Of a stretch of DNA of 36,106 bases, positions 7,284 to 14,983 are shown piece after piece; within the stretch, counting starts at the first letter, position 1; every line of letters starts with the position of its first letter. The DNA comes from Thermoplasmata archaeon (GTDB lineage Archaea; Thermoplasmatota; Thermoplasmata; Thermoplasmatales; Thermoplasmataceae). The stretch is taken from NCBI GenBank assembly GCA_021835025.1, contig JAKBQY010000032.1:1-36106 (forward strand). The letters are read 5' to 3'. The translations under genes were made by a program, and so were the position numbers. Below the pieces are notes generated by a model. The model saw only the letters and a program-made list of their open reading frames with translations, made no database searches and was not told where the DNA came from.

Positions 7284-8036
7284 TTATCCAAAGTAATTTA
7301 AATCCTCCTTTGATGTTTTATTTTTTGATTCTTCTTTCATTTTCTCTGTGATTTCTTCAAGCTGTTTTGCCTTTTCGCCAATATCCTTTAAATCTATCTT
7401 TGTTTTAAGTATTTTTGATAAAGCCTCAATAATCTGTTTAGCTCCCTTTGGGTCCGCAAAATATCCCGAGGTTTCACCCATCAAACATGCCCCCTCTATT
7501 GAAAATATTTCTTTTCCAATTCCGAGGATAAGTCCGGCAGATCCCACTATGCCACCACTTGGTTCACCCTTTGGAAAAGAAATTCCAACCTTTTCAAGGG
7601 AGCCCATGAGTTTTTTATCACTTACAGCCCCCAGTACCTTTGGTGTTTCCACGATTTTCCCTATGCTATAACCGCCAAGAGTATAAATTTTTGAAATTTT
7701 ATATTTATGCAGAAATTCCATAATTTTATAGGACAACTCATACTGTCCTTCCTGTGTGGTCCCCTGAAAATCCCCTGCAATAAATATAAGGTCACTCTTT
7801 TTTCCTGTTTTTTTATAATAAATCGAATCTCTTACAAGGTGTATTGTGCTGTTAAAAAGGAAAACCTGTGGTGGCAAATATTCGGAAAAAATATCTGCTA
7901 TCTTTTTCATTTTTAATTTTTCTATAAAATAATCTACTGCTATTTTGCCAACATTTCCAATTCCTGGTAATCCAACTATCAATATTGGTGAATTTAATTC
8001 TGGATCCTCATAATTCTTTATTATTATCTTTTCCAT
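7284..8036 (-). CDS. PAC2-family protein (proteasome-assembly-chaperone-like)
   Basis: COG2047-type PAC2 protein, commonly found in the archaeal eL42-eS27-aIF2alpha-Nop10 gene string. The N terminus has the conserved ILIVGLPGIGNVGKIAVDYF; IAGDFQGTTQEGQY and YTLGGYSIGK follow; the C terminus (after about residue 215) is a charged, helical, coiled-coil-like tail. The family is related to proteasome assembly chaperones, but its role in archaea is not established. Two starts are possible: ATG 8042 (MKMEK) and 8036 (MEKII). GGAAGGT sits too close to the first and at a good distance from the second, so 8036 is preferred. The 5' end overlaps the 3' end of nop10. Confidence 0.85.
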   Translation of the reverse strand: MEKIIIKNYEDPELNSPILIVGLPGIGNVGKIAVDYFIEKLKMKKIADIFSEYLPPQVFLFNSTIHLVRDSIYYKKTGKKSDLIFIAGDFQGTTQEGQYELSYKIMEFLHKYKISKIYTLGGYSIGKIVETPKVLGAVSDKKLMGSLEKVGISFPKGEPSGGIVGSAGLILGIGKEIFSIEGACLMGETSGYFADPKGAKQIIEALSKILKTKIDLKDIGEKAKQLEEITEKMKEESKNKTSKEDLNYFG

Positions 8037-8196
8037 TTTCATTACCTTCCAATAATTTTATTCTATATTTCTGAAATTTGTCCGCAGGTGAATATCTCAT
8101 TGGCAGTGCCATGTTTGTTTCCCTGCTACACCTGGGGCATTTTTCCTCCATGGTATAAATATTACAATATTTGCATTTTCTTATTAATGTTTTCAT
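8008..8196 (-). CDS. nop10: H/ACA RNP protein Nop10
   Basis: Small subunit of the H/ACA pseudouridylation complex (with Cbf5, Gar1, L7Ae). The 62-residue protein starts with the zinc-ribbon part: IRKCKYCNIYT and EEKCPRCS supply the two C-x2-C knuckles, then AL-PMRYSPADKFQKYRIKL matches the conserved linear segment that wraps Cbf5. The start ATG overlaps the aIF2-alpha stop (TAATG), indicating translational coupling. The C-terminal ~10 residues are extended relative to short homologues and overlap the PAC2 start. Confidence 0.92.
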   Translation of the reverse strand: MKTLIRKCKYCNIYTMEEKCPRCSRETNMALPMRYSPADKFQKYRIKLLEGNENGKDNNKEL

Positions 8197-8954
8197 TATT
8201 CCTCTCTTTCAAAGTTAAAATAAATATTATTTTTCTTGCTTTCATTTCCAAGTTTTTCAAGAGTGTTTTTTAATACATCTTCTGCATATTTATAATCTTC
8301 ACCTACTACAGATATTTTATATTTTGGTGCTCCAACATATATTATCTCAATATTGCGATTTTTTACAGATGTAAGTACATTCTTGATAAGGTATATACCA
8401 TTTGATGCAAGAGAATACATTTCAATATAACCACCAATTTTTACCATTGGTATGGTTATATTGTTTTTTGCAATATTTATGAAATTTTCCTTCCATTTAA
8501 CATCATGGTCATTGAAAAAATCTTTATTTGACGCCGCATCGTAAAATGCATCGTATATTGTACCATATTCGGATATAAGCATATCTTCTATGGCAAGTTT
8601 ATCATTATTGCCATCAATATGTGATTCCTCAAAAAGCATATCCAGCAATTTATATGCTTTCTGTTCATTTTTCCATTCCTCTATTTTCTCTCTTTTTTGA
8701 TGGCTATTTACTCTTTTCAACGAAAGGTCAACATGGTTCCTGCTTTTATCAACGTTCAATACCTTGCATACAGTTCTCTGGTTTACCCTTAAATAATCCT
8801 TGATGTGTTTTATCCATCCGGTTGCCACTTCAGTAATATGAACAAACCCGGATATATCTCCATATTCATCCAGATTCACTATGGCACCGTAATTTTTAAC
8901 CTCCTTAACCGTTACAACAACAAGATCCCCCACATCCGGGATGTTTTTAGGCAT
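8196..8954 (-). CDS. eif2a: Translation initiation factor aIF2 alpha subunit
   Basis: Subunit of the aIF2 trimer that brings Met-tRNAi to the ribosome. The N-terminal S1 domain is clear (residues 1-85: VGDLVVVTVKEVKNYGAIV, DISGFVHITEVATGW, VNQRTVCKVLNVD, VDLSLKRV), followed by a helical domain (VNSHQKREKIEEWKNEQKA) and a C-terminal alpha/beta domain that binds the gamma subunit. Length (252) is close to family norms. It lies 9 bases downstream of rps27e and overlaps nop10 by one base, within the conserved archaeal operon. Confidence 0.95.
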   Translation of the reverse strand: MPKNIPDVGDLVVVTVKEVKNYGAIVNLDEYGDISGFVHITEVATGWIKHIKDYLRVNQRTVCKVLNVDKSRNHVDLSLKRVNSHQKREKIEEWKNEQKAYKLLDMLFEESHIDGNNDKLAIEDMLISEYGTIYDAFYDAASNKDFFNDHDVKWKENFINIAKNNITIPMVKIGGYIEMYSLASNGIYLIKNVLTSVKNRNIEIIYVGAPKYKISVVGEDYKYAEDVLKNTLEKLGNESKKNNIYFNFEREE

Positions 8955-8963
8955 TTTAAAACC

Positions 8964-9164
8964 TCATAATTTTACGGTTTCCACAAGTTCGCCCGAGGTT
9001 TCAATTGTGGATCCTGTTGGTTTTGCCAGTGTGGAACCACATATATTGCAAATGACCGGCGATGATATTTTTGAATAAATAATCTGTTCATTTCCACAAT
9101 TTTTGCATTTTATTTTTACAAATGAACTGCCAACATTCTTTAATTTATGAAATTCATCTGCCAT
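8964..9164 (-). CDS. rps27e: Ribosomal protein eS27
   Basis: A 66-residue small-subunit zinc protein. Two C-x2-C knuckles (CKNCGNEQ and CNICGSTLAKPTGS) and the C-terminal GSTIETSGELVETVKL are typical. A strong Shine-Dalgarno sequence GGAGGTG lies five bases before the ATG, and the gene follows rpl44e by 2 bases, so both are translated from one message. Confidence 0.96.
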   Translation of the reverse strand: MADEFHKLKNVGSSFVKIKCKNCGNEQIIYSKISSPVICNICGSTLAKPTGSTIETSGELVETVKL

Positions 9165-9166
9165 TC

Positions 9167-9448
9167 TTACACCTCCACAATTTCAAACTTCTTTGCTCTT
9201 TGTGTTGCTGGTGTAATGGATTTCTTGCATACTGTGCATTTTAATCTTAATGCAATTCTCTTTGTTGGTTTTTCTCTCCCTTCATATCTTGGCCTCGGGA
9301 AACCCCCATATCCGGACGTAACTCTTCTAAACCTTCTCTGGCCAGCCCTTAATTCACTGGCCTTTCTTTTTCTAACTCTTTCCACATCATGAACGGTATG
9401 TTTTTTACAATATGGACAGTAAGTCTTTATTTGTTTTGGCATTTTCAT
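9167..9448 (-). CDS. rpl44e: Ribosomal protein eL42 (L44e)
   Basis: First gene of the eL42-eS27-aIF2alpha-Nop10-PAC2 string. The product has the expected ~93 residues: [18 protein letters not shown] carries the first zinc knuckle, the basic [17 protein letters not shown] loop and LKCTVCKKS the second. Starts possible at TTG 9451, ATG 9448 and ATG 9442; GGTG seven bases before 9448 makes that start the likeliest. Confidence 0.95.
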   Translation of the reverse strand: MKMPKQIKTYCPYCKKHTVHDVERVRKRKASELRAGQRRFRRVTSGYGGFPRPRYEGREKPTKRIALRLKCTVCKKSITPATQRAKKFEIVEV

Positions 9449-9813
9449 CAATAAGCACCTTTTTACTATATTTTTTACTGATATATAACATTTTATTTAT
9501 ATATATTTCACGGGCATTGTAAAGCAATATGAATAAATTGTTAAATACGGAACCATCATATTTTTGGCAAAAAAACTGTAGCAAAATACGAATTTAAGGT
9601 TATTGTGGTAAAATTACACGTGCAAAAAAATCATGATATTCACAGGAAAAAATAATATAAGGGGGTTATAAAAACATACGAAAGTAAATTAATAAATGAA
9701 AATGCAAATTCATCATATAATATAATAAAAAGGGGGTATGAATCGTTTGAAAATTGAATATGTGATGTTGTGTTTCATCCAGGAAATTTGGGCCTCAATG
9801 GGTTTGTTAATAT
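9449..9813. other. Intergenic region, 365 bases
   Basis: It contains the promoter of the ribosomal operon on the minus side. Two G-runs occur in similar context, ATAAGGGGGTTAT (about 9658) and AAAAAGGGGGTATGAA (about 9729). The second stands directly before an ATG opening a 39-codon plus-strand frame (9737-9856) that runs into the antisense of the next gene; I do not believe it is real. No RNA gene recognised. Confidence 0.3.
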
Positions 9814-10161
9814 TTAGTGAATTCCATGACCTTTGCTGTAATCGTATATTAAATTAATAAGATCTTTCTCCATTTGGCCTGAAATTACACCGTCATACTT
9901 CTTTTTTGCAATAAATTCCTTTGCCTCTTTTGTGCCCTGTTTTGAAATAATTGAATATATGCTTCCCTTTATTGCACCTCTTACACCATCAGGCAGGTCA
10001 TTAACTATATTTCCAAGCATGTGGTTGAATTCATCATTTTTTCTCATATCAAGCTTTTTAATATCTACCTTTTGAGTATTTCTATAATTCCCATTATTTC
10101 GACTATTATTTCTCCTATTATTTTTATTGCCATTTCTTTTTTTAAATTTGCTATTATCCAT
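9814..10161 (-). CDS. Asn-rich N-terminus hypothetical protein, 115 aa
   Basis: Not recognised. Residues 1-32 are a low-complexity Asn/Arg/Lys region (RNGNKNNRRNNSRNN), likely disordered and able to bind nucleic acid. Residues 33-115 look like a compact helical domain (VNDLPDGVRGAIKGSIYSI, AKEFIAKKKYDGVIS, MEKDLINLIYDYSKGHGIH). Codon use is like its neighbours. It stands alone between two AT-rich gaps, with its promoter presumably in 10162-10200. The basic tail plus helical domain suggests an RNA- or DNA-associated protein, but this is inference only. Confidence 0.65.
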   Translation of the reverse strand: MDNSKFKKRNGNKNNRRNNSRNNGNYRNTQKVDIKKLDMRKNDEFNHMLGNIVNDLPDGVRGAIKGSIYSIISKQGTKEAKEFIAKKKYDGVISGQMEKDLINLIYDYSKGHGIH

Positions 10162-10529
10162 CTACATTTAATAATATTAAAACAATATTTAATACTTGCT
10201 TAAACGGAGTTCAATTTACAAATTTTATATAAAATAAATTTAATTACATTAATAACCACGATTATTCTGTATCCTGGAATTTAAATAGCAATAACATTTC
10301 ATTTATACTCGTTATTTAGTGGTGTGATAACCTTTAAAGATGCATGCAATGGCAAATGATGAAAAAAATGCATATTAGAAATATCTGGGAAATCAAAGAA
10401 AATTACATACACAATTGGTGTAAAGTTAATCTATGGGATTTTGGGAAACTATTATCAACAATTAAAAAATAGAATATTATTGACAAATTTTAATCATAAA
10501 TTTTTTTATCTATAACGATATTTGTTCAC
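10162..10529. other. Intergenic region, 368 bases
   Basis: Very AT-rich region between divergent genes, so it holds both promoters. A 37-codon plus-strand frame (10359-10472, MKKMHIRNIWEIKENY...) lies directly before the threonine synthase gene but has no recognisable homology and is weak. Nothing else is seen. Confidence 0.3.
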
Positions 10530-11543
10530 ATGAAATCATTGTGTTTTAATGGGCATTTAAGAAAGGGTGATGAATTGCTATGCAGTGTTTGTGGTTCTCC
10601 ATTTGAAATAATTCCTGATAATAAATTTAGGGATAAAATAACATATAATTTTGAATACATAAAAAAATGGATTACACTCGGTGAGATTCAAACACCAATT
10701 TTAAATTTTAAAAATTTATCATTTAAACTTGATTATTTTTCCCCAACTTTTTCCTATAAAGATAGGGGGTCAAAAAATTTAATTTCATATATCTTATCAA
10801 ACAAAGAAAAATTTAACGATGACCTGAATGAGGATTCTTCCGGAAATGCTGGGGCATCCATATCTGCCTACGGAAAAAATGCCGGATTCAATATAAATAT
10901 TTTTGTCCCGGAATATGCAAACGCATCAAAACTTAATCAGATAAGGGCATATGGTGCAAACATCATAAAGGTTAATGGTTCCAGAGATGACATCCAAATA
11001 GAGGCACAAAAGCATAATGGCATTTATATATCACATGTGTTGAGGCCAGAATTCAGGGATGGCATAAGAACCCTGGCATATGAAATATTCCAGCAGAATG
11101 AAAAAATGCCGGATAATATATTTGTTCCTGTATCGGCTGGCACACTATTGCTTGGCCTGTATTCTGGGATGGAACATCTGTACAATTCTGGGGAAATATC
11201 AAAAATTCCATCAATCATTGCAGTACAGCCTGATAATATTTCCCCATTATGTTCCAGGATAAATAATATTGAATACAATGCAGATAATAATTTAACATCT
11301 ATTGCTGATGCCCTTGTATCCAAAAAACCATTACTTGCAAATAAAATGTATAACGTTATTAAAAACTATGGAAAATGCATAAGTGTTTCGGAAGATGAAA
11401 TAATAAAATCCAGAAATGACCTTGCGTTGATGGGAATTTATACGGAATACAGTTCTGCCACGGTTTATGCAGCATATAAAAAACATAATTTTAATAGTAA
11501 ATCATTATTGGTATTGACTGGAAATGGCTTGAAAAGCCCATAA
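10530..11543 (+). CDS. thrC: Threonine synthase-like PLP enzyme
   Basis: PLP-dependent beta/gamma-replacement enzyme; the likely reaction is O-phosphohomoserine to threonine. The N terminus has a zinc-ribbon-like part (Cys5, Cys18, Cys21, CSVCGSPFE) as in many archaeal threonine synthases. PLP lysine is Lys77 in PTFSYKDRG, followed by SSGNAGASISAYG and the phosphate-binding VPVSAGTLLLG. The C terminus ends in TGNGLK, equivalent to the usual (L)TG(H/N)GLK. At 337 residues it is somewhat shorter than typical (~350-400). Cystathionine beta-synthase or threonine dehydratase are less likely given the zinc-ribbon and ending. A TnpB-type element remnant begins about 13 bases after the stop. Confidence 0.82.
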   Translation: MKSLCFNGHLRKGDELLCSVCGSPFEIIPDNKFRDKITYNFEYIKKWITLGEIQTPILNFKNLSFKLDYFSPTFSYKDRGSKNLISYILSNKEKFNDDLNEDSSGNAGASISAYGKNAGFNINIFVPEYANASKLNQIRAYGANIIKVNGSRDDIQIEAQKHNGIYISHVLRPEFRDGIRTLAYEIFQQNEKMPDNIFVPVSAGTLLLGLYSGMEHLYNSGEISKIPSIIAVQPDNISPLCSRINNIEYNADNNLTSIADALVSKKPLLANKMYNVIKNYGKCISVSEDEIIKSRNDLALMGIYTEYSSATVYAAYKKHNFNSKSLLVLTGNGLKSP

Positions 11544-11556
11544 ATTAACAAAATTG

Positions 11557-11815
11557 AGCGAGAAATCCCCTTCTGAAAGGAGGGGATGAAAGCGAAATCT
11601 TTATTTACTTTTTGCAATAGTACATTGCCAATCAGCAGACATAATGTAAAAAGGTCGGATCACATATAGCTCCATGCGTGCATGTGCCCGTAAAGTCGAA
11701 TGACTTAGCATGGAGGGCAAAGTACCATCGGGCCGAGGGGAATTCAGGCCTGTGGAGGTTCCGCTGGTAACCGTCGAAGCAGGAAGATCCTTTCGAAAGA
11801 TAGGGGAGGAGGTCA
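11557..11815 (+). mobile_element. Decayed IS605/IS1341-type (TnpB) element
   Basis: The left end is a hairpin ATCCCCTT/AAGGAGGGGAT (11565-11587) followed by GATGAAAGCGAA, the same end signature as the miniature element at 21512-21655. After a deletion, one plus-strand frame reads like the C terminus of a TnpB protein (LSMEGKVPSGRGEFRPVEV, then VTVEAGRSFRKIGEEVT), interrupted by a TGA at about 11698. The right end GGGGAGGAGGTCAC resembles the other element's right end. No catalytic part of TnpB remains, so it cannot encode a nuclease; a residual omega-RNA-like transcript from the 3' part is possible. Boundaries are approximate. Confidence 0.6.
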
Positions 11816-13042
11816 CATGTCTCCCTCATTTAAAAGTTCAGGATACATATCCTTTATTTTAGATATGTTCATTTTGAAACTTTTAAGAATTGAAATAACT
11901 GTGAATGAAGTTATTATGGTTATTATTCCAGCTATAGCTATAATATATGGGAAATATAAAAATTTTGATAATATTCCAAAAATGAATGCCATTGCTGGTG
12001 ATGATCCAATTGAAAACATTGCTGTTATTGAGTTGAACTTACCTGTTATGGCACTGGGTATTCCATTAATTAATAGTGTTTCCAGTTCAATATTTATAAA
12101 TGCCAATATAATTCCTATTATAAATGTAAATAATGAGTCCAAAATCGGTACTCTGTTTAATGAGATTAAAATAAGTAAAAAACCAAGAAATAAAACGTAT
12201 ATTACCATATATTTTTCATTTCCATATAATCTAGAATACATTTTTCTTGTCGATATTATTCCACCCAAAAGCATACCGGCGGGATAACCCAGAATCATCA
12301 ATGTATAATATATTGAAGACGCCTTCATTATAATATGTATTAAACCTGCAGAAAAAACATCAAGTGAAATAAATAAACCATTTAAAAGCATCAAAAGTAA
12401 AAGAAAAGGGATTATTCTTTTCATTATTTTAAAACTGTATTTGAATCCATTACTATTATATTTGTATTTATGTATTTTCCTTGCATTTAAATTTAATATA
12501 ATTACCAATGATATTATTGATATTATGACCAAAAAATAATACATAAAGAAATGATTTATAAAAATAAAAAATCCGCCCAGAATTATACCAAAAAACATTG
12601 CAACTCCCCTTGAAGTTTGATCCATTGACTGAGCATTTTTTATGTTTTCTTCAGGTATAATTTCCTTTGTTATTGCTCTGAAATCATCGGATATTACCCA
12701 CATTAAAAGTGATGAAAAAAAGTCAACAGAATAAATGATTAAAAGACTATTTTTTATAAATAATACTGAATAAATTATTATTGAAAATAAGTTCAACAAA
12801 ATAAATACCTTTTTTCTGTTATATTTATCTATTATGTAACCTTCAGGGATTGCAACTATTAAATAACCGAGTAGTGAAAAAGCAGGTATTAAACTAACAA
12901 GAAAAACGGAATAATATTCATTAACGATAATCCACATAAAATAAATATAAAAGATCATGTTTGCAAACGTGGAAATATTTCTTGATATCAAAAAAAGTAT
13001 AAACGGTTTTTTATTATTTTTATATAAATTTTCTTTATACAT
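11813..13042 (-). CDS. MFS transporter
   Basis: Polytopic membrane protein of ~409 residues with roughly twelve hydrophobic segments. The loop between helices 2 and 3 contains GYIIDKYNRKKVF, the MFS motif A (G...D..GRR type). Substrate unknown; drug or metabolite efflux is typical. The frame is open to an ATG at 13126, but those extra 28 codons are a 36-bp tandem repeat overlapping the end of the PIN gene, and a TATA-like ATTTATATATA lies within it, so the ATG at 13042 (MYKENLYKNN) is chosen. The stop codon is at the right end of the TnpB-type remnant, which probably supplies it. Confidence 0.8.
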   Translation of the reverse strand: MYKENLYKNNKKPFILFLISRNISTFANMIFYIYFMWIIVNEYYSVFLVSLIPAFSLLGYLIVAIPEGYIIDKYNRKKVFILLNLFSIIIYSVLFIKNSLLIIYSVDFFSSLLMWVISDDFRAITKEIIPEENIKNAQSMDQTSRGVAMFFGIILGGFFIFINHFFMYYFLVIISIISLVIILNLNARKIHKYKYNSNGFKYSFKIMKRIIPFLLLLMLLNGLFISLDVFSAGLIHIIMKASSIYYTLMILGYPAGMLLGGIISTRKMYSRLYGNEKYMVIYVLFLGFLLILISLNRVPILDSLFTFIIGIILAFINIELETLLINGIPSAITGKFNSITAMFSIGSSPAMAFIFGILSKFLYFPYIIAIAGIITIITSFTVISILKSFKMNISKIKDMYPELLNEGDM

Positions 13043-13112
13043 ATAAATGACACTTATAAGACAATTACGTCTATATATATAAATAACATCTATTAGGCAA
13101 TTACATCTATAT
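13043..13112. repeat. 36-bp imperfect tandem duplication
   Basis: Two copies (13043-13076 and 13079-13112) match at 28 of 34 positions with a 36-base period. The second copy includes the last codons and stop of the PIN-domain gene; the first copy repeats them as non-coding sequence between that gene and the MFS transporter and carries a TATA-like run. It looks like a local duplication that created the spacing and promoter of the MFS gene. Confidence 0.6.
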
Positions 13113-13704
13113 CCATCAGTTTGCATTTTTTGGATAAAGGTTTATCAAAGATAACCAGAGGTACATTTCCTGAATATGCATCTAAAGCAATTATCCAGCT
13201 GTTGAAATTTCTGAAACCGAGATTGTTTTCAACGATGAATACAGATACATCCTCAAGCATCCTTTCAGATATCCATGAAACTGTGAAATAATCATTATGC
13301 AATAATTCGTCAAGTTTTGCGCTAACCCCATCATTTTCTATACCATACCTTGGAAGAACAAAGCCAAGCTTAACAATTGAAAGTGAATTTATCAGCAGAT
13401 CTTCAGACCCATCGATAATATCGCTTGTACGGACATGATGTGGGGAGTTCTCGATAGCATCATAAACCAGAACATTTGTATCGACCAGTGTAGTTATTTG
13501 CTGGTCCCTTCCCAACATTTTCTTATTTCTTTGTCTGCATTCAACAGTGCAAGGTCCCCTGGCCTTGAACACGATTCGTTTGCCTTTTTTGCTAAGGCGC
13601 TGATTAAGGATCTTTGACATATTCTTGGTGCTACCATACTTCTCTATGGGTTCTTTGACTATTTTAGCATGGATATCATCTAGGTTAATTGTAGTTTTGA
13701 CCAT
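13093..13704 (-). CDS. VapB-VapC fusion (RHH antitoxin + PIN domain), catalytic residues altered
   Basis: One 203-residue frame combines two usually separate proteins. Residues 1-45 (MVKTTINLDDIHAKIVKE, then MSKILNQRL) look like a ribbon-helix-helix VapB antitoxin. Residues ~71-203 look like a PIN-domain VapC ribonuclease: TLVDTNVLVYDAIENSPHH opens the fold with Asp75, and LVIFDKPLSKK (Asp187) is the fourth acidic site. The usual Glu is Lys112 (SIVKLGFVL instead of ..VEL..) and the usual third Asp is Asn168 (FNSWIIALD). Two of four metal ligands are thus replaced, so nuclease activity is doubtful. An alternative start at 13734 adds ten residues. GC content is higher than in flanking genes, which suggests transfer. 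Confidence 0.65.
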   Translation of the reverse strand: MVKTTINLDDIHAKIVKEPIEKYGSTKNMSKILNQRLSKKGKRIVFKARGPCTVECRQRNKKMLGRDQQITTLVDTNVLVYDAIENSPHHVRTSDIIDGSEDLLINSLSIVKLGFVLPRYGIENDGVSAKLDELLHNDYFTVSWISERMLEDVSVFIVENNLGFRNFNSWIIALDAYSGNVPLVIFDKPLSKKCKLMDIDVIA

Positions 13705-13804
13705 GAAAGAATGATTATATTGCATTATAAACATTTAACAGTTAAGTGGCATAAAGTGGCGACAATCCAAATATTTTACGTCTCTTATAGATTTGAATTT
13801 TTGG

Positions 13805-13841
13805 ATTCCCTTAAAACATTAAGCAAATCCCGACCGGTCCA
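13805..13841 (+). repeat. Left direct repeat (att-like, tRNA 3'-end derived)
   Basis: 37-bp sequence matching 15769-15805 at 36 of 37 positions. Its last 17 bases, AAATCCCGACCGGTCCA, differ by one base from the 3' end of tRNA-Ala at 2270-2286 and therefore look like the T-stem/acceptor end of a tRNA-Ala gene. No full tRNA is present here. It bounds the AbiE-like cassette on the left. Confidence 0.85.
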
Positions 13842-13864
13842 CTAGTTTTAATTCATTGAATTTC

Positions 13865-13940
13865 TATCACTGATAGGTATTTGAAATATCTCCGTTAACT
13901 GATAGTTATCAGTGATACTTTAATATAGTATCACTGAATA
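13865..13940 (+). promoter_or_regulatory. Operator array and promoter of the AbiE-like pair
   Basis: Three copies of a short palindrome TATCA-N-TGATA occur at 13865-13875, 13907-13917 and (one base longer, imperfect) 13929-13940. A larger inverted repeat CTGATA-GT-TATCAG sits at 13899-13912. The TATA box TTTAATATA (13919-13927) lies between copies two and three, about 28 bases before the ATG at 13952. Repressor bound here would cover the TBP site, consistent with autoregulation by the winged-helix protein, as is known for AbiEi antitoxins. Confidence 0.65.
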
Positions 13941-13951
13941 CAGATACAAAA

Positions 13952-14983
13952 ATGGAAAAAGATATCGAACAAATCAATCAGTTTATACTTGAGAAACTCC
14001 GGATCTCACCCGATGCAAAAATAGAATTGGCGTATCCAATATCTGTTGGAGAAAGGGAATTACTGATAGATTTAGCAATTGAGTCCAGAGACACTATGAC
14101 ACTTGTTGAAATCAAACCTAGAATAAATGAAGACACAATATACAGAATATATGCCCTTTCACACTTAATAAATAAACAAGTGGTGGGTAAGAAAGATATA
14201 AGATTGGTTTGTGCTGGAAAATCACTGAAGTACAGCACTCAAGAACTTGCCACCAAGCTTGGTGTAGAGACTTTGCTTATTCCTCTAAAATTGTATCAGC
14301 ACTTGTCATATAGGACAACTGCATCAGAGGTGAATGTCCCTTTTAAACACTTAAAAGCAAGCCCGTCAAGACTAACGTCCGAAAAGGCATGGAAAATTGT
14401 CTGTTCCTTACTGACTGACAAGCCACCAAACATCCTTGCTGTTTCCAAGAAAACAGATGTTTCATATGGGTGGACAAACAATATAATTCATAAACTTGAA
14501 GACTCTGGAATAATAACTTCAGATTACGGTTTAAGAATCAAAGACCTGGACAAGCTTTTCAATTTGGTCTCGTGGGAAAGAGCCCTTGGAGGCTTGCTCT
14601 TGGAAACAATAAACACTAATTTCAGTACAGCAACCCAATGTATAAGTGAGGTTGCGCTCAATCTAAACAGGCTTGGAATTGATTATGCTTTCACTGCCCA
14701 TTCATCTGCTGTTTCATATGGCTCATCCATAATGAGGGAAGATACCGCATATATCTACCTCCCAAATCCATCCGACAGAGAAGTCCTTATGTCCTTTTCT
14801 GAGAGGGAAGCTGGCGGATGCCGCTTGAAGGTGTATGTACCCGAAAGAGATATCATGAAATCTTCCACCACATTCAATGGCATTCGAATTGTTGACGAGT
14901 GCCAGAACATACTGGATCTTGCAGGATTAGGCATGGATGGGCGAATTGCCGCAAAGGACCTGGTGAATAAGAGTGGTAAATAA
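13952..14983 (+). CDS. AbiEi-like antitoxin/regulator fused to PD-(D/E)XK-like domain
   Basis: A 343-residue protein with three parts. Residues 1-~115 look like a restriction-endonuclease fold: ELLIDLAIESRDTMTLVEIK gives Asp40, Glu53 and Lys55 in the D-x(n)-E-x-K arrangement. Residues ~138-200 form a winged helix (VSKKTDVSYGWTNNIIHKLE). Residues ~205-340 resemble the C-terminal domain of AbiEi-type antitoxins, including AFTAHSSAVSYG and the final CQNILDLAGLGMDGRIAAKDL, close to the family's Q..LDL...G..AA..L ending. The gene overlaps the nucleotidyltransferase gene by 11 bases, as type IV toxin-antitoxin pairs often do. Likely role: DNA-binding repressor and toxin neutraliser, with a possible extra nuclease function. 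Confidence 0.7.
   Translation: MEKDIEQINQFILEKLRISPDAKIELAYPISVGERELLIDLAIESRDTMTLVEIKPRINEDTIYRIYALSHLINKQVVGKKDIRLVCAGKSLKYSTQELATKLGVETLLIPLKLYQHLSYRTTASEVNVPFKHLKASPSRLTSEKAWKIVCSLLTDKPPNILAVSKKTDVSYGWTNNIIHKLEDSGIITSDYGLRIKDLDKLFNLVSWERALGGLLLETINTNFSTATQCISEVALNLNRLGIDYAFTAHSSAVSYGSSIMREDTAYIYLPNPSDREVLMSFSEREAGGCRLKVYVPERDIMKSSTTFNGIRIVDECQNILDLAGLGMDGRIAAKDLVNKSGK

Noticed and set aside
9737-9856. 39-codon plus-strand frame after a G-run
   Set aside because: No recognisable similarity; it runs into the antisense of the Asn-rich protein gene and the G-run touches the ATG, too close for a Shine-Dalgarno site.
10356-10362. ATGATGA as a C/D-box RNA C box
   Set aside because: No D box (CTGA) occurs at a suitable distance downstream.
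10359-10472. 37-codon frame before the threonine synthase gene as a leader peptide
   Set aside because: Leader-peptide attenuation is not established in archaea, the frame has no run of Thr/Ile codons, and no terminator hairpin follows.
11817-12287. 156-residue plus-strand open frame
   Set aside because: It is antisense to the MFS transporter, hydrophobic because of complementary AT-rich codons, and starts at the TnpB-type element end; the minus-strand frame has the family motifs.
2287-13841. The whole stretch between tRNA-Ala and the first att-like repeat as one integrated island
   Set aside because: It includes the eL42-eS27-aIF2alpha-Nop10 operon and icd, which are core chromosomal genes, so only the ends show integration traces.
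13805-13841. A tRNA gene at the left repeat
   Set aside because: Only the T-stem/acceptor 3' end is present; no D arm, anticodon arm or 5' acceptor strand can be found upstream.
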